Of a stretch of DNA of 64,000 bases, positions 1 to 8,872 are shown piece after piece. The DNA is from Alphaproteobacteria bacterium (GTDB lineage: Bacteria; Pseudomonadota; Alphaproteobacteria; Caulobacterales; Caulobacteraceae), in the NCBI GenBank assembly GCA_018821435.1, contig JAHJME010000031.1, forward strand, positions 62,001-126,000. The letters are read 5' to 3'. Every line of letters begins with the position of its first letter. Position 1 is the first letter of the stretch. Made by a program: the position numbers and the translations under genes. Under the pieces are notes generated by a model. The model was not told the origin of the DNA, did no database searches, and saw only the letters and a program-made list of their open reading frames with translations.

Positions 1-91
1 CCGTGCCGGGGCATGCTTTTGGCAAGCAATTGCGGCGCACTTATATGATCGTGCAATCCGTTAGGGGAGGCCCGAAAGGAAAAAAATTGCG

Positions 92-3000
92 ATGCGGCAC
101 CAGGATGTGACGCTCGACGACAAATTTCTGCTCACGGACGGCCGGGTCTTCATCACCGGCGTCCAGACGCTGCTCCGTGTCCTGATGGATCAGCACCGGT
201 TGGATCGGGCGGCCGGGCTCAATACGGCGGGGTTTGTCTCGGGCTATCGCGGCTCGCCGCTGGGCGGCCTCGACCAGCAGGCCGCGCGCGCGGGCAAGCA
301 CCTCAAGGCCGCCGAGGTGGTGTTCAAGGAGGGCCTGAACGAGGACCTCGCGGCCACCGCCGTCTGGGGCAGCCAGCAGGCAAATCTGTTCCCGCAGGCG
401 AAGTACGATGGCGTCTTCGGCATGTGGTACGGGAAAGCGCCGGGCGTGGACCGCACCGGCGACGTCTTCAAGCACGCCAACTTCGCCGGCGTGTTCCCCA
501 AGGGCGGGGTGCTGGCCGTGGCCGGCGACGACCACAACTGCAAATCCTCCACCCTGCCGTCGCAGTCGGAATACGCGTTCCAGGACTTCGAGATGCCGGT
601 GCTGTCGCCGGCCGACGTCCAGGAGGTGCTGGACTACGGCCTGATGGGCATCGCCATGTCGCGCTTCTCGGGCCTGTGGGTCGGGATGATCGCGCTGGCC
701 GACACCATGGACTCGGGCGCGACCATCGACGTCTCGCTGGACCGCCATCGGTTCGTCACGCCGGAGAACTTCCGCCTTCCGCAGGGCGGACTCGGAATCC
801 GCCTGAAGGACCAGCCGCTCGACAAGGAGCGGCGCCTGCGGACTCAGAAGATTCCCGCCGCCCTGGCCTTCGCGCGCGCCAACCGCATCGACCGGATCAT
901 GCTGGGCGCCGCGCGCCCGCGCCTGGGCATCGTCTGCCAGGGCCAGGCCTACAAGGACGTGATCGAGGCGTTCGCCGCCATGGGCATCACCACGGCGGAA
1001 GCCGCCAGCCTGGGCGTCGCCATCTACAAGGTCGGCATGCCGTGGCCGCTTGAGCCGGTCGGCATCCGCGCGTTCGCCGCCGGTCTCGAAACCCTGATGG
1101 TCATCGAGCACAAGCGGCCGCTGATCGAGGTTCAGGCCCGCGCCGCGCTGTACGACCTGCCCGCCCAAGCCCGCCCGCGGATCATCGGCAAGACCGACGA
1201 GAGCGGCGCGCCGCTGCTGTCGGAACTGACCTCGCTGTCGGTGGCGGAAATCGCCCTGGCGATCGCCGACCGCCTGCCGGCCGGCCCGCACATGGACCGG
1301 GTGTACGACTATCTGAACCGGGTCTCGGCCGCCTCCATGGCCGCCGTGACGCTGTCGGCCGACCAGCAGCGCAAGCCGTTCTTCTGCTCGGGCTGCCCGC
1401 ACAACACCTCGACGCGCTTGCCCGAGGGGTCGCGCGCCCTGGCCGGCATCGGCTGTCACTACATGGCCAGCTTCAACGACCCGTCGACCGACCTCAACAG
1501 CCACATGGGCGGCGAGGGTCTGAGCTGGGTCGGGGCCTCGCCGTTCACCGACGAGAAGCACGTCTTCGTCAATCTGGGCGACGGCACCTACAACCACTCC
1601 GGCTCGCTGGCGATCCGGGCCGCCGTCGCGGCCGGCGCCAACATGACCTACAAGCTGCTGTTCAACGACGCCGTGGCCATGACCGGCGGCCAGGCGGCCG
1701 AGAGCGGCTTCACCGTCCCGCAGATCACCTGGCAACTCGCCGCCGAGGGCGTGAAGACCGTGGTGGTCGTGGCCGCCGAGCCCGAGCGCTACCAGACCGT
1801 CACCGACCTGGCGCCCGGCGTGGAAGTGCGCCCGCGCATCGAGCTGATGAAGGTGCAGCGCCAGCTGCGCGACACCCCCGGCGTCACGGTGCTGATCTAC
1901 GACCAGGTCTGCGCCACCGAGAAGCGCCGGCGGCGGAAGCGCGGCAAGATGGCCGCGGCGCCGCTGCGGGTGATGATCAACCCGCTGGTCTGCGAAGGCT
2001 GCGGCGACTGCTCCAAGGCGTCGAACTGCGTCTCGGTCGAGCCGCTGAACACCGAGTTCGGCCGCAAGCGGAAGATCAACCAGTCCAGCTGCAACCAGGA
2101 TTACTCCTGCCTGGACGGCTTCTGCCCGTCGTTCATCACCCTGGAAGGCGCCGAGAACGCGCACCACGAGGCGGGCCCGGCGCTGACTGCCGACTCCACG
2201 CCGTTGCCGGTGTTCCAGGAGCTCAAGGGCGTCCAGAACATCGTCTTCACCGGCGTGGGCGGCACGGGGGTCACCACCGTCGCCTCGATCCTGGCCATGG
2301 CCGCCCACGTGGACGGCCGCTCGGCCTCGGTGGTGGACATGACCGGCCTGGCCCAGAAGGGCGGGGCGGTGTTCAGCCACGTCCGCATCGGCGAGACCGA
2401 GACCACGACGATCGGCGGGCGGGTCCCGGCGGCGAGCGCCAACGTGCTGATCGCCTGCGACCTGCTGTCGGCCGCCGGCCCGGACGCGCTGTCGCTCTAC
2501 GCCAAGGACCGCACGGTGGCGGTCGGCAACGCCGACTTCGCGCCGACCGCCGACTTCGTCACGGATCGCGACGTCCGCTTCGACGCCGACGAGCAGGGCA
2601 AGCGGATCGCGGCGGCGACCAAGAGCTACGACGCCGCGCCGGCCAGCCATCTGGCCGAGAGCAACATGGGCGACGCCATCTACGCCAACATGATCATGCT
2701 GGGCTTCGCCTGGCAGAAGGGCGTGGTCCCGGTCTCCAGCCGCGCGCTCTATCGCTCGATCCGGCTGAACGGCGTGGAGGTCGAGGCCAACCTCCAGGCC
2801 TTCGAACTGGGTCGCAAGGCGGCGTTCGATCCGACCGCGCGCGGCAAGCGCGAGGACGACGTGCCGACACCAGAGACCATGCCGCTGGACGATCTGATCG
2901 CGCACCGCGTGAAGGAACTGACGGCCTATCAGGACCAGGCCTACGCCGACCGCTACCGGGCCAAGGTGGAGCGGGTGCGCGCGGCGGAGGCGCCCCTGGG

Positions 3001-3526
3001 CTCCGACGCCCTGACCCGCGCCACGGCGGTCAGCCTCTACAAGCTGATGGCCTACAAGGACGAGTACGAGGTCGCGCGCCTCTATTCGGACGGCCGGTTC
3101 GCCACGTACCGCGAGCAGACGTTCAAGGGCGGCAAGGCCAAGGTCTGGCTCTCGCCCCCGATCCTCGCCCGCAAGGGTCCGGACGGGAAGCCGATGAAGA
3201 TGGCCTTCTCGCCCTGGATGCTGGACCTGGCGTTCCCGACGCTGGCCAAGCTCAAGGGCTTGCGCGGCGGCCCGCTGGACATCTTCGGCTACACCGCCGA
3301 GCGCAAGATGGAGCGCGGCCTGCTCGCCGACTTCGAAGCCGATCTCGAGCGGGTTGTGGGAGGCCTGAACAAGGACCGCCTGAAACTCGCCGCGCAGATC
3401 GCTGCCGTCCCGCAGCAGATCCGGGGCTACGGCCACGTGAAGGACGCGTCGGTGGGGCCGGCGAAGGCCGAGGCGAAGCGGTTGTGGGCGGAGTGGGAGA
3501 AGGTGAAGGAACTGGCGCCGGCCTAA
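92..3526 (+). CDS. Indolepyruvate ferredoxin oxidoreductase, fused alpha/beta type
   Basis: This 1144-residue protein is a 2-oxoacid:ferredoxin oxidoreductase of the fused indolepyruvate type. The family oxidatively decarboxylates arylpyruvates (or related 2-oxoacids from amino acids) to acyl-CoA and reduces ferredoxin. The N-terminal pyrimidine-binding-like domain carries GFVSGYRGSPLGG near residue 50. The thiamine-diphosphate domain follows, with CSGCPHNTSTR near 432 and LGDGTYNHSG near 495. A cysteine cluster (CEGCGDCSKASNC near 634, and DYSCLDGFC near 671) is placed to bind an iron-sulfur centre. The gamma-type domain starts at FTGVGGTGVTT near 719. Length and order match the fused family. 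The ATG at 92 follows AAAGGA at 75-80. It is monocistronic as far as can be seen and is followed by a repeat element. Confidence 0.93.
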   Translation: MRHQDVTLDDKFLLTDGRVFITGVQTLLRVLMDQHRLDRAAGLNTAGFVSGYRGSPLGGLDQQAARAGKHLKAAEVVFKEGLNEDLAATAVWGSQQANLFPQAKYDGVFGMWYGKAPGVDRTGDVFKHANFAGVFPKGGVLAVAGDDHNCKSSTLPSQSEYAFQDFEMPVLSPADVQEVLDYGLMGIAMSRFSGLWVGMIALADTMDSGATIDVSLDRHRFVTPENFRLPQGGLGIRLKDQPLDKERRLRTQKIPAALAFARANRIDRIMLGAARPRLGIVCQGQAYKDVIEAFAAMGITTAEAASLGVAIYKVGMPWPLEPVGIRAFAAGLETLMVIEHKRPLIEVQARAALYDLPAQARPRIIGKTDESGAPLLSELTSLSVAEIALAIADRLPAGPHMDRVYDYLNRVSAASMAAVTLSADQQRKPFFCSGCPHNTSTRLPEGSRALAGIGCHYMASFNDPSTDLNSHMGGEGLSWVGASPFTDEKHVFVNLGDGTYNHSGSLAIRAAVAAGANMTYKLLFNDAVAMTGGQAAESGFTVPQITWQLAAEGVKTVVVVAAEPERYQTVTDLAPGVEVRPRIELMKVQRQLRDTPGVTVLIYDQVCATEKRRRRKRGKMAAAPLRVMINPLVCEGCGDCSKASNCVSVEPLNTEFGRKRKINQSSCNQDYSCLDGFCPSFITLEGAENAHHEAGPALTADSTPLPVFQELKGVQNIVFTGVGGTGVTTVASILAMAAHVDGRSASVVDMTGLAQKGGAVFSHVRIGETETTTIGGRVPAASANVLIACDLLSAAGPDALSLYAKDRTVAVGNADFAPTADFVTDRDVRFDADEQGKRIAAATKSYDAAPASHLAESNMGDAIYANMIMLGFAWQKGVVPVSSRALYRSIRLNGVEVEANLQAFELGRKAAFDPTARGKREDDVPTPETMPLDDLIAHRVKELTAYQDQAYADRYRAKVERVRAAEAPLGSDALTRATAVSLYKLMAYKDEYEVARLYSDGRFATYREQTFKGGKAKVWLSPPILARKGPDGKPMKMAFSPWMLDLAFPTLAKLKGLRGGPLDIFGYTAERKMERGLLADFEADLERVVGGLNKDRLKLAAQIAAVPQQIRGYGHVKDASVGPAKAEAKRLWAEWEKVKELAPA

Positions 3527-3553
3527 GCCCGATCGCCACTCACAACCATCGCT

Positions 3554-3875
3554 GAGCCTTCTCCCCTTGCGGGAGAAGGTGGCAGCGGAGGGCTGACGGG
3601 TGAGGGGTTGCGCTCCCTTGTCCGATCCTGTGCGCGCCGCAGGCGGGGTTATTCGACCACGAACCACACGAACCACACGAACGGTGTCCAGAATCCGCGG
3701 CCCTCGCGAGCGGGCAAGGCCGGTTCGTGTGATTCGTGTGGTTCGTGGTCGACCTTGTCGGCGCTGACGCGCCATGGCGGCTGAAGGGCTTGCACGGCCG
3801 CTCATCCGACCTGCTTTGCAGGCCACCCCCGCCTTCGCGGGGGGCAGGCTCTTCTCCCGCAAGGGGAGAAGGCTC
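3554..3875. repeat. Nested inverted-repeat element (gene-free stretch 3527-3892)
   Basis: The 366 bases between the oxidoreductase and the DUF1963 gene hold no plausible gene but two nested inverted repeats. The outer arms, 3554-3578 and 3851-3875, are 25 bases and perfectly complementary, and each arm is itself a hairpin (CTTCTCCC facing GGGAGAAG). The inner arms, 3653-3682 and 3723-3752, match at 29 of 30 positions and are built from a repeated ACGAACCAC unit. The centre (3683-3722) is unique. This is a REP/MITE-like intergenic element. The RNA could fold into a long stem and might terminate both convergent transcripts. No transposase is encoded. Confidence 0.8.
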
Positions 3876-3892
3876 ATGACTGTCGATCGGGC

Positions 3893-4840
3893 CTAGTAGC
3901 TCTGCGAGATCGTCACCGTCTGCGAGAAATCGCCCTTGAGGGCGTCCTTCTCGCGGATGAAGACATAGAGTCGACCGCCATCGCCCCAGTTCATCTTGAG
4001 CTCCGGGTCGGAGTCGATCTGCAGCAGCATCCGCCACTGCTTCGAGGCCCGCTCGATAGCGGGTGTGATCTCCGTTTCACCATATTCGGTCGGCAACCCG
4101 CGACGCATCAGCTCGCAGGAGATTGCCATCTGCTCATCCTGGATCTCGGAAGGATAGCCGCCGATCCGATGCTGGGGCGCCTCGCCAAAGGGCGCGTCCG
4201 GCGCGTCAGCGAGTTCGTCGAGTTCTTCGTCCCCGAGGTCAATTTCGGTCAGGTCGACGCCCAGCCAATCCAGGCTGGGAACCGACCTGTGCTTCGCGAA
4301 GGCTATCCGCCGCTCTACAAATGACGAGGCCAAGCGTCGGTCTTCACGCTTTTCAACCCGCGCCGGCGGTTCCGCGGCCCACCCTGACGGTTCGTCAGTG
4401 CTGACGATGCGGACGAGATCGGCAAAGCCGTAACGCGCTTCATCGACGAACGCGTAGAGGCGTCCGGCGGGCGGAAGCCATTCGGGACCATCGTGATTTC
4501 GGACATCAGCAAGATCGATCTGCGCGATAAAGGTGCGTGGCCGCCGGCCATCGGCAGGCCAGTCAAAGCCGGCGGGTAACTCCGGATTGCCGCCAAGCTT
4601 TGAGAATCCCGATTCCGTCGCGGGCGTCAGTAGCAAGGTCGGCCGCGCCAAGCGCGACATTCGCGCCTTGATGCGTGGCGCTTCGTCTGAAGACCGAGCC
4701 GGGGCGTTGCGCCGCTTGCGAACGTAGGTCCAGTGCTGCGTCAGTGCGACCAGGGCAACGACAGCGATCATGGCCAGCAGGCACGCCAAGCCCGCAAGAA
4801 GCGCGATGGCGAACACGCGAACGAGTTCAAGAATTTCCAT
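3893..4840 (-). CDS. DUF1963 (YwqG-like) protein with N-terminal membrane anchor
   Basis: This 315-residue protein has one strong membrane segment at about residues 7-33, then a basic linker and a DUF1963-type domain. The family pattern is visible twice: KLGGNPELPAGFDWP followed by FIAQIDLADV and LYAFVD in the first half, and HRIGGYPSEIQ, WRMLLQIDSD and GGRLYVFI in the second. DUF1963 proteins have no agreed function. The anchor is unusual beside the soluble YwqG type. The ATG at 4840 lies 77 bases downstream of the YkgJ-like gene on the same strand, so the two could be co-transcribed. The gene ends beside the nested repeat. Confidence 0.8.
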   Translation of the reverse strand: MEILELVRVFAIALLAGLACLLAMIAVVALVALTQHWTYVRKRRNAPARSSDEAPRIKARMSRLARPTLLLTPATESGFSKLGGNPELPAGFDWPADGRRPRTFIAQIDLADVRNHDGPEWLPPAGRLYAFVDEARYGFADLVRIVSTDEPSGWAAEPPARVEKREDRRLASSFVERRIAFAKHRSVPSLDWLGVDLTEIDLGDEELDELADAPDAPFGEAPQHRIGGYPSEIQDEQMAISCELMRRGLPTEYGETEITPAIERASKQWRMLLQIDSDPELKMNWGDGGRLYVFIREKDALKGDFSQTVTISQSY

Positions 4841-4917
4841 GCGAGAACCGAGCGTCCAAGGCCACGCTTGTAGAACACGCGGGATGACACAACGGTCAAG
4901 AACAAATGTGAAACATC

Positions 4918-5421
4918 CTAGCTCGCCGGCGGCGTCATCTCAACCGTCACCCGTCCATCCGTTCCCTCAACCACCTTCAACCCCGAGCGGGGATCGATCT
5001 CGCCCAGGTCGATGTCTTCCTTCGGCGTGATCACCCACGTCCGCCGGCCCGCCACCGCCAACACCAGCTTGCCCTTGCCCCAGTGCTGCGTGGCGAAGGC
5101 CTTGAGCGCCATGTACATCGGGTTTCTGCGCCAGGCCTGGGGGTTGGCGGCGTCGCAGCGGGCGATGAGCCAGAGGCCGTCCGGGTCCTGGTCCAGGACC
5201 ACCTTGGTCTGGTCGGGCCGGAAGCGGTGGGGCATCTCCGGGTCCATGAGCCAGACGCACTCGAAGGTGCGGCAACTGTGCGGGCGGGTGTCGTAGATTC
5301 CGCAGCCGGCGCCGGGCTGGAGGTGGGCGCACCACTGGCCCATCGGCTTGGCCAGCTCGCTCACCGCCAGCAGCTTGCAGCAGAGGGTGCAGGGGCCGCA
5401 GGACTTCTGGCGTGCCGACAT
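4918..5421 (-). CDS. YkgJ-family cysteine-cluster protein
   Basis: This 167-residue protein opens with a cysteine cluster, CGPCTLCCKLL at residues 8-18, followed by WCAHL, GCGIYDTRPHSCRTFEC. This is the arrangement of the YkgJ/Fe-S-cluster-like (CxxCxxCC) family, thought to bind a metal or iron-sulfur centre. No reaction is established. The rest of the protein (residues 60-167) is an unassigned region. The start ATG at 5421 fits because the first cysteine comes at residue 8, as usual in the family. It may be co-transcribed with the downstream DUF1963 gene. Confidence 0.82.
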   Translation of the reverse strand: MSARQKSCGPCTLCCKLLAVSELAKPMGQWCAHLQPGAGCGIYDTRPHSCRTFECVWLMDPEMPHRFRPDQTKVVLDQDPDGLWLIARCDAANPQAWRRNPMYMALKAFATQHWGKGKLVLAVAGRRTWVITPKEDIDLGEIDPRSGLKVVEGTDGRVTVEMTPPAS

Positions 5422-5463
5422 GGCGCCACGGCTACCTGAAGGATCGGCCGGCGGCTAGCGGGC

Positions 5464-6687
5464 CTAAGCGGCCACGCTCAGGGCGTAGCGCCGGCAATGC
5501 TCCAGATAGGCCGCCTCGTGCACCGAGATCAGCTCGACGACGCTGGACCAGAGCCAGGACGGGGCGTCCAGGGTGGCGGTGCGCGCCCGGTTCAGGTCGG
5601 TGCGCCAGGCGTCGCGGGTGGCCGCGTCCATCTGGCGGCCGTGGGCGCGGCCGACGACGCCGGCGAGGTAGTAGGCCAGGGTCGTGGCCTCCTGGCGGCT
5701 CAGGCGCTCCACCTCGATCTTCAGGTCCTGCGGCATGAGCTCGCGCATGACCACGGCGGTGTCCTGGAGCCGCGCGGCGATCATCCGTTCGCCGAGGTGC
5801 GGGGAGAGGGCTCGCGCCCCGGTCACCACGCGGACCGCGTTGTCGCGGGGCATGGTCAGGTCCGGCGCCCGTGGCGCGGCGGCGCGAACCGCCTCCTTGA
5901 TGTCCACGAGGCACAGCGTCGAGCGGGCGCCTTCGCCGACCCGCAGCATGGCGGCGTAGCGCAGGCGGCCCAGCGAACTGCAACCCTTGATCCAGTAGGC
6001 GGCGTCGACCATCTCGACCGGCGGATGGTCGTCGCGGCCTTGCAGGCCGCCGATCATCTCGTGCAGCGCCTTTTCCTGGAACAGGGCGCGCAGGTCGGCC
6101 TGTTCGTCGGGCGACAGGGGCCAGAACTTGCGGCCCAGCGGCACCATGGGCTTGACGGTGTCGAGCCGCTCCTGGGCCAGGTGCCGCCAGCGCCGGCGGA
6201 CGGCGTGCTCGAGCAGGCCCTGGATGACGCGCGGGCGGTTGCTCTTGTCGCGGGGCTTGTCGAACTTGCCTGCCAGCGCCGCCTCGTAGCCGGCGGCGAG
6301 GTTCTCCAGGATGCGGGCGGTGGTGACCCCGGGCAGGTCCGAGCCGCGCGCCGCCGAGGCCAGGGACAGGCCCAGCCGGATCAGATCGTGTGCGGGATTG
6401 CCGATCACCGTCTGGTCCAGGTCGCGGATCTGCACGGCCACCCGGCCCTTGGCGTCGGCCAGCGGACCCAGGTTGCCCACGTGGCAGTCGCCGCAGATCC
6501 AGACCGGTGGACCCTCGGGCGTCTTGCCCGCGCCCTCCTCGAGCCAGGCATAAAACTTCGCGGTGCTGCCCCGCACATAGGCGTGGGCCGACCGGGCCAT
6601 CTTCAGGTTTCGCGTCGCCGTCAGCCTGGCCGCGCGCTCTTCGCGCGAGGTTCCGACGTCGTTGGCCGCCCGGGGACTTATGGTCAT
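5464..6687 (-). CDS. DUF2252 protein (kinase-like fold)
   Basis: This 407-residue DUF2252 protein shows the pattern of an aminoglycoside-phosphotransferase-like fold. CGDCHVGNLG is followed about 20 residues later by IRDLDQTVIGNPAHDLIRL, which parallels the HGDxHxxN and D-containing metal-binding motifs of that superfamily. The substrate is unknown. I place the start at the ATG at 6687; a TTG two codons upstream (6693) is also open. It lies 48 bases downstream of the spermidine synthase-like gene on the same strand, so a two-gene operon is likely. Phosphotransferase activity is inferred only from the motif layout. Confidence 0.82.
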   Translation of the reverse strand: MTISPRAANDVGTSREERAARLTATRNLKMARSAHAYVRGSTAKFYAWLEEGAGKTPEGPPVWICGDCHVGNLGPLADAKGRVAVQIRDLDQTVIGNPAHDLIRLGLSLASAARGSDLPGVTTARILENLAAGYEAALAGKFDKPRDKSNRPRVIQGLLEHAVRRRWRHLAQERLDTVKPMVPLGRKFWPLSPDEQADLRALFQEKALHEMIGGLQGRDDHPPVEMVDAAYWIKGCSSLGRLRYAAMLRVGEGARSTLCLVDIKEAVRAAAPRAPDLTMPRDNAVRVVTGARALSPHLGERMIAARLQDTAVVMRELMPQDLKIEVERLSRQEATTLAYYLAGVVGRAHGRQMDAATRDAWRTDLNRARTATLDAPSWLWSSVVELISVHEAAYLEHCRRYALSVAA

Positions 6688-6735
6688 GCTCAAGCGGCAA
6701 CGCCGCCTGGGCTGCTACGTTCCGCCGCCGGCGCG

Positions 6736-7407
6736 CTAGCGGGCAACGCCCACCCAGATCACGTGCTTCGGCCCCTTGCCCGACGGGCTGGCGCCCACCT
6801 TGTGCTCGGTGACGGTGAAGCCGGCGTGGGCGAACCGGCGGGCGAACTTGTCGTCGGGGGCGGCCGACCAGATCGACACCACCCCGCCCGGCGTCACGGC
6901 GCGCTTCAGGATGGTCAGGCCGTGCAGGGAATAGAGGCTGTCGTTGGCGTCGCGGTTCAGGCCGTCGGGGCCGTTGTCCACGTCCATCAGGATCATGTCG
7001 TACAGCGGCTTGGGCTCGACCAGCTGGTCGGCGACGTCGCCCCGGACGATCTTCACCCGGGGGTCGGAGAGGCTGTCGCCATACAGCCCGCCCAGATGGC
7101 CGCCGCCCCAGGCGATCACCTCGGGCACCAGTTCGGACACCACGATCCTGGCGTCCTTCGGCAGGTCGGCCACGGCGGCGCGTAGGGTGAAGCCCATCCC
7201 TAAGCCGCCGATCAGGACGCGCGGGGCCTGACGGCTGGCGGCCTTGGCCCAGGCCAGCTTGAACAGCGCCACCTCGGAGCCGTAGAGGCGGCTGTTCATC
7301 AGCTCGATGTTGCCGGACATGATCGAGTAGTCCTGGCCGCGCTGCATGAGCTTGAGCTCGCCGCCGCCGGGGATCTGGGCCGTGTCGAGGTGGATCCAGG
7401 GATTCAT
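6736..7407 (-). CDS. Spermidine synthase-like SAM-fold protein
   Basis: This 223-residue protein has the Rossmann methyltransferase/spermidine synthase fold. The glycine-rich loop is VLIGGLGMGFTLRAA near residues 64-78, followed by the acidic end of strand 2 (VVSELVPEVI) and YDMILMDVDNGP near 136-147. The N-terminal half (LKLMQRGQDYSIMSG, then MNSRLYGSE) resembles the substrate gate of spermidine synthase-like proteins. It is shorter than true SpeE (about 280), so polyamine synthesis is not certain. It heads the pair with the DUF2252 gene and is divergent from the acyl-CoA dehydrogenase gene. Confidence 0.78.
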   Translation of the reverse strand: MNPWIHLDTAQIPGGGELKLMQRGQDYSIMSGNIELMNSRLYGSEVALFKLAWAKAASRQAPRVLIGGLGMGFTLRAAVADLPKDARIVVSELVPEVIAWGGGHLGGLYGDSLSDPRVKIVRGDVADQLVEPKPLYDMILMDVDNGPDGLNRDANDSLYSLHGLTILKRAVTPGGVVSIWSAAPDDKFARRFAHAGFTVTEHKVGASPSGKGPKHVIWVGVAR

Positions 7408-7524
7408 CGTCGCTCCATCGTGGGGCCCTCCATACAGCTCTTCGCTGTCGCCACGTCATCCGCTTTAGGGTTGGCGCCAAGACGGGCTGTCGTAGTTTGG
7501 CGGTCCCAGCAGGAGGACTTTCCC

Positions 7525-8733
7525 ATGGCCGACTTCGGCGGCGACACCGATCTCGAAGCCTTCCGCACGGAAGCGAAGACCTGGCTCGAAGCCAACTTCC
7601 CCGCGGCGCTGAAGGGCAAGGCCAGCCTGGGGACCGCCGAGGTCCGGGTGAACGATCCCGACTTGGCCAAGTGGCGCAAGGCCATGGGCGAGAAGGGCTG
7701 GGGCACCCCCACGTGGCCGAAGGAGTATGGCGGCGGCGGGCTCTCGCCCCAGCAGGCGCGCGTGCTGCTGCAGGAAATGACCAAGATCGGCGCGTTCAAC
7801 CCGCTGATGTTCGGCATGGGCGTGACGATGATCGGCCCGACGATCATGGACTACGGCACCGAGGCGCAGAAGCAGAAGCACCTGCCGCCCATCGTTCGCG
7901 GCGACGTGCAGTGGTGCGTCGGCTACTCCGAGCCCAACGCCGGGTCGGACCTGGCCAGCCTGCAGACCAAGGCCGTGGACAACGGCGACGGCTGGACCAT
8001 CAACGGGCAAAAGACGTGGACCAGCGGGGCCCAATACTCCGACTGGTGCGGCTGCCTGGTGCGCACCGACCCCTCGGCCAAGAAGCACGAGGGGATCAGC
8101 TTCATGCTGATCGACATGCACCAGAAGGAGATCGAGACGCGGCCGATCGCGTTGATCGCCGGCGCTTCGCCGTTCTGCGAAACCTTCTTCACCGACGCCA
8201 AGGCGCCCAAGGACGCCTTGCTGGGCCAGCTGAACGTGGGTTGGACCGTGGGCAAGCGCCTGCTGCAGCACGAGCGGGCCAGCCAGACCGGGGCGTCCAC
8301 GGGCGGCCGTCCGCCGGCGCCGCTGTCGGACATCGCCAAGAAATATGTCGGCGTGGACGACCACGGTCGGATCGCCGACAGCGACCTGCGCACCCGGGTG
8401 ATCAAGCACCAGATGGACGCCAAGGTGCACGGCCTGACGCTGGCCCGCGCCGTGGCCGAGGCTAAGGGCAACAACAGTCCCGGCAACGCCGCCTCGGTGC
8501 TGAAGAACTCGGCCACCCACGTGGCCCAGACCCGCGCCGAACTGTCCCTGGAGATCATGGGCCACCAGGGCCTGGGCTGGGAGGGCGGCGACTTCAAGCC
8601 CGAGGAGCTGGAGACCGTGCGCGGCTGGCTGTTCGGCAAGGCGATGTCGATCTACGGCGGCTCGTCCGAGATCCAGAACAACATCGTCTCCAAGCGCATT
8701 CTCAGCCTGCCGGACACGACCCAGTCGACGTGA
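7525..8733 (+). CDS. Acyl-CoA dehydrogenase
   Basis: This 402-residue flavoprotein belongs to the acyl-CoA dehydrogenase family, which makes the alpha,beta double bond in acyl-CoA and passes electrons to ETF. WCVGYSEPNAGSDLASL near residue 130 is the FAD/substrate signature, followed by INGQKTWTSGAQ. The C-terminal helix has YGGSSEIQNNIVSKRIL, the second family signature. The reading frame is open further upstream, but the ATG at 7525 has a perfect AGGAGG at 7511-7516 and matches the usual family N-terminus. The substrate chain length cannot be read. It is followed by a tandem/inverted repeat. Confidence 0.92.
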   Translation: MADFGGDTDLEAFRTEAKTWLEANFPAALKGKASLGTAEVRVNDPDLAKWRKAMGEKGWGTPTWPKEYGGGGLSPQQARVLLQEMTKIGAFNPLMFGMGVTMIGPTIMDYGTEAQKQKHLPPIVRGDVQWCVGYSEPNAGSDLASLQTKAVDNGDGWTINGQKTWTSGAQYSDWCGCLVRTDPSAKKHEGISFMLIDMHQKEIETRPIALIAGASPFCETFFTDAKAPKDALLGQLNVGWTVGKRLLQHERASQTGASTGGRPPAPLSDIAKKYVGVDDHGRIADSDLRTRVIKHQMDAKVHGLTLARAVAEAKGNNSPGNAASVLKNSATHVAQTRAELSLEIMGHQGLGWEGGDFKPEELETVRGWLFGKAMSIYGGSSEIQNNIVSKRILSLPDTTQST

Positions 8734-8761
8734 TGGAATGGCGCGTCATCGCCGGAAGATG

Positions 8762-8842
8762 ACCGCCAAGACGCCAAGACGCCAAGTTCGCCAAGAGACT
8801 CATGTCTCCGCGACCCCTTGGCGTCCTTGGCGTCTTGGCGGT
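8762..8842. repeat. Inverted repeat made of GCCAAGAC-type tandem units
   Basis: In the 139-base gap between two convergent genes, the left arm 8762-8786 and right arm 8817-8842 are reverse complements except for one extra base. Each arm consists of short tandem copies of an 8-base unit (ACGCCAAG and its complement). The design resembles the inner repeat at 3653-3752, which uses a different unit. A long RNA hairpin could end both transcripts. Confidence 0.75.
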
Positions 8843-8872
8843 GAACGACAGCGCCTGCGACGCGACGGGGTC

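Noticed and set aside
1..91. Specific operator upstream of the oxidoreductase gene
   Set aside because: Weak complementary pieces (ATTGC, GTGCAAT) are present but too short and imperfect to support a site.
3653..3752. CRISPR-like short repeats (ACGAACCAC units)
   Set aside because: The units are 9 bases without spacers and form inverted arms, not a repeat-spacer array; no cas genes are nearby.
41..3877. Minus-strand open frame of about 1278 codons antisense to the oxidoreductase
   Set aside because: High GC leaves antisense frames open. Its translation is Arg/Gly/His/Val-rich and low in complexity, without motifs, whereas the plus-strand gene has every family motif.
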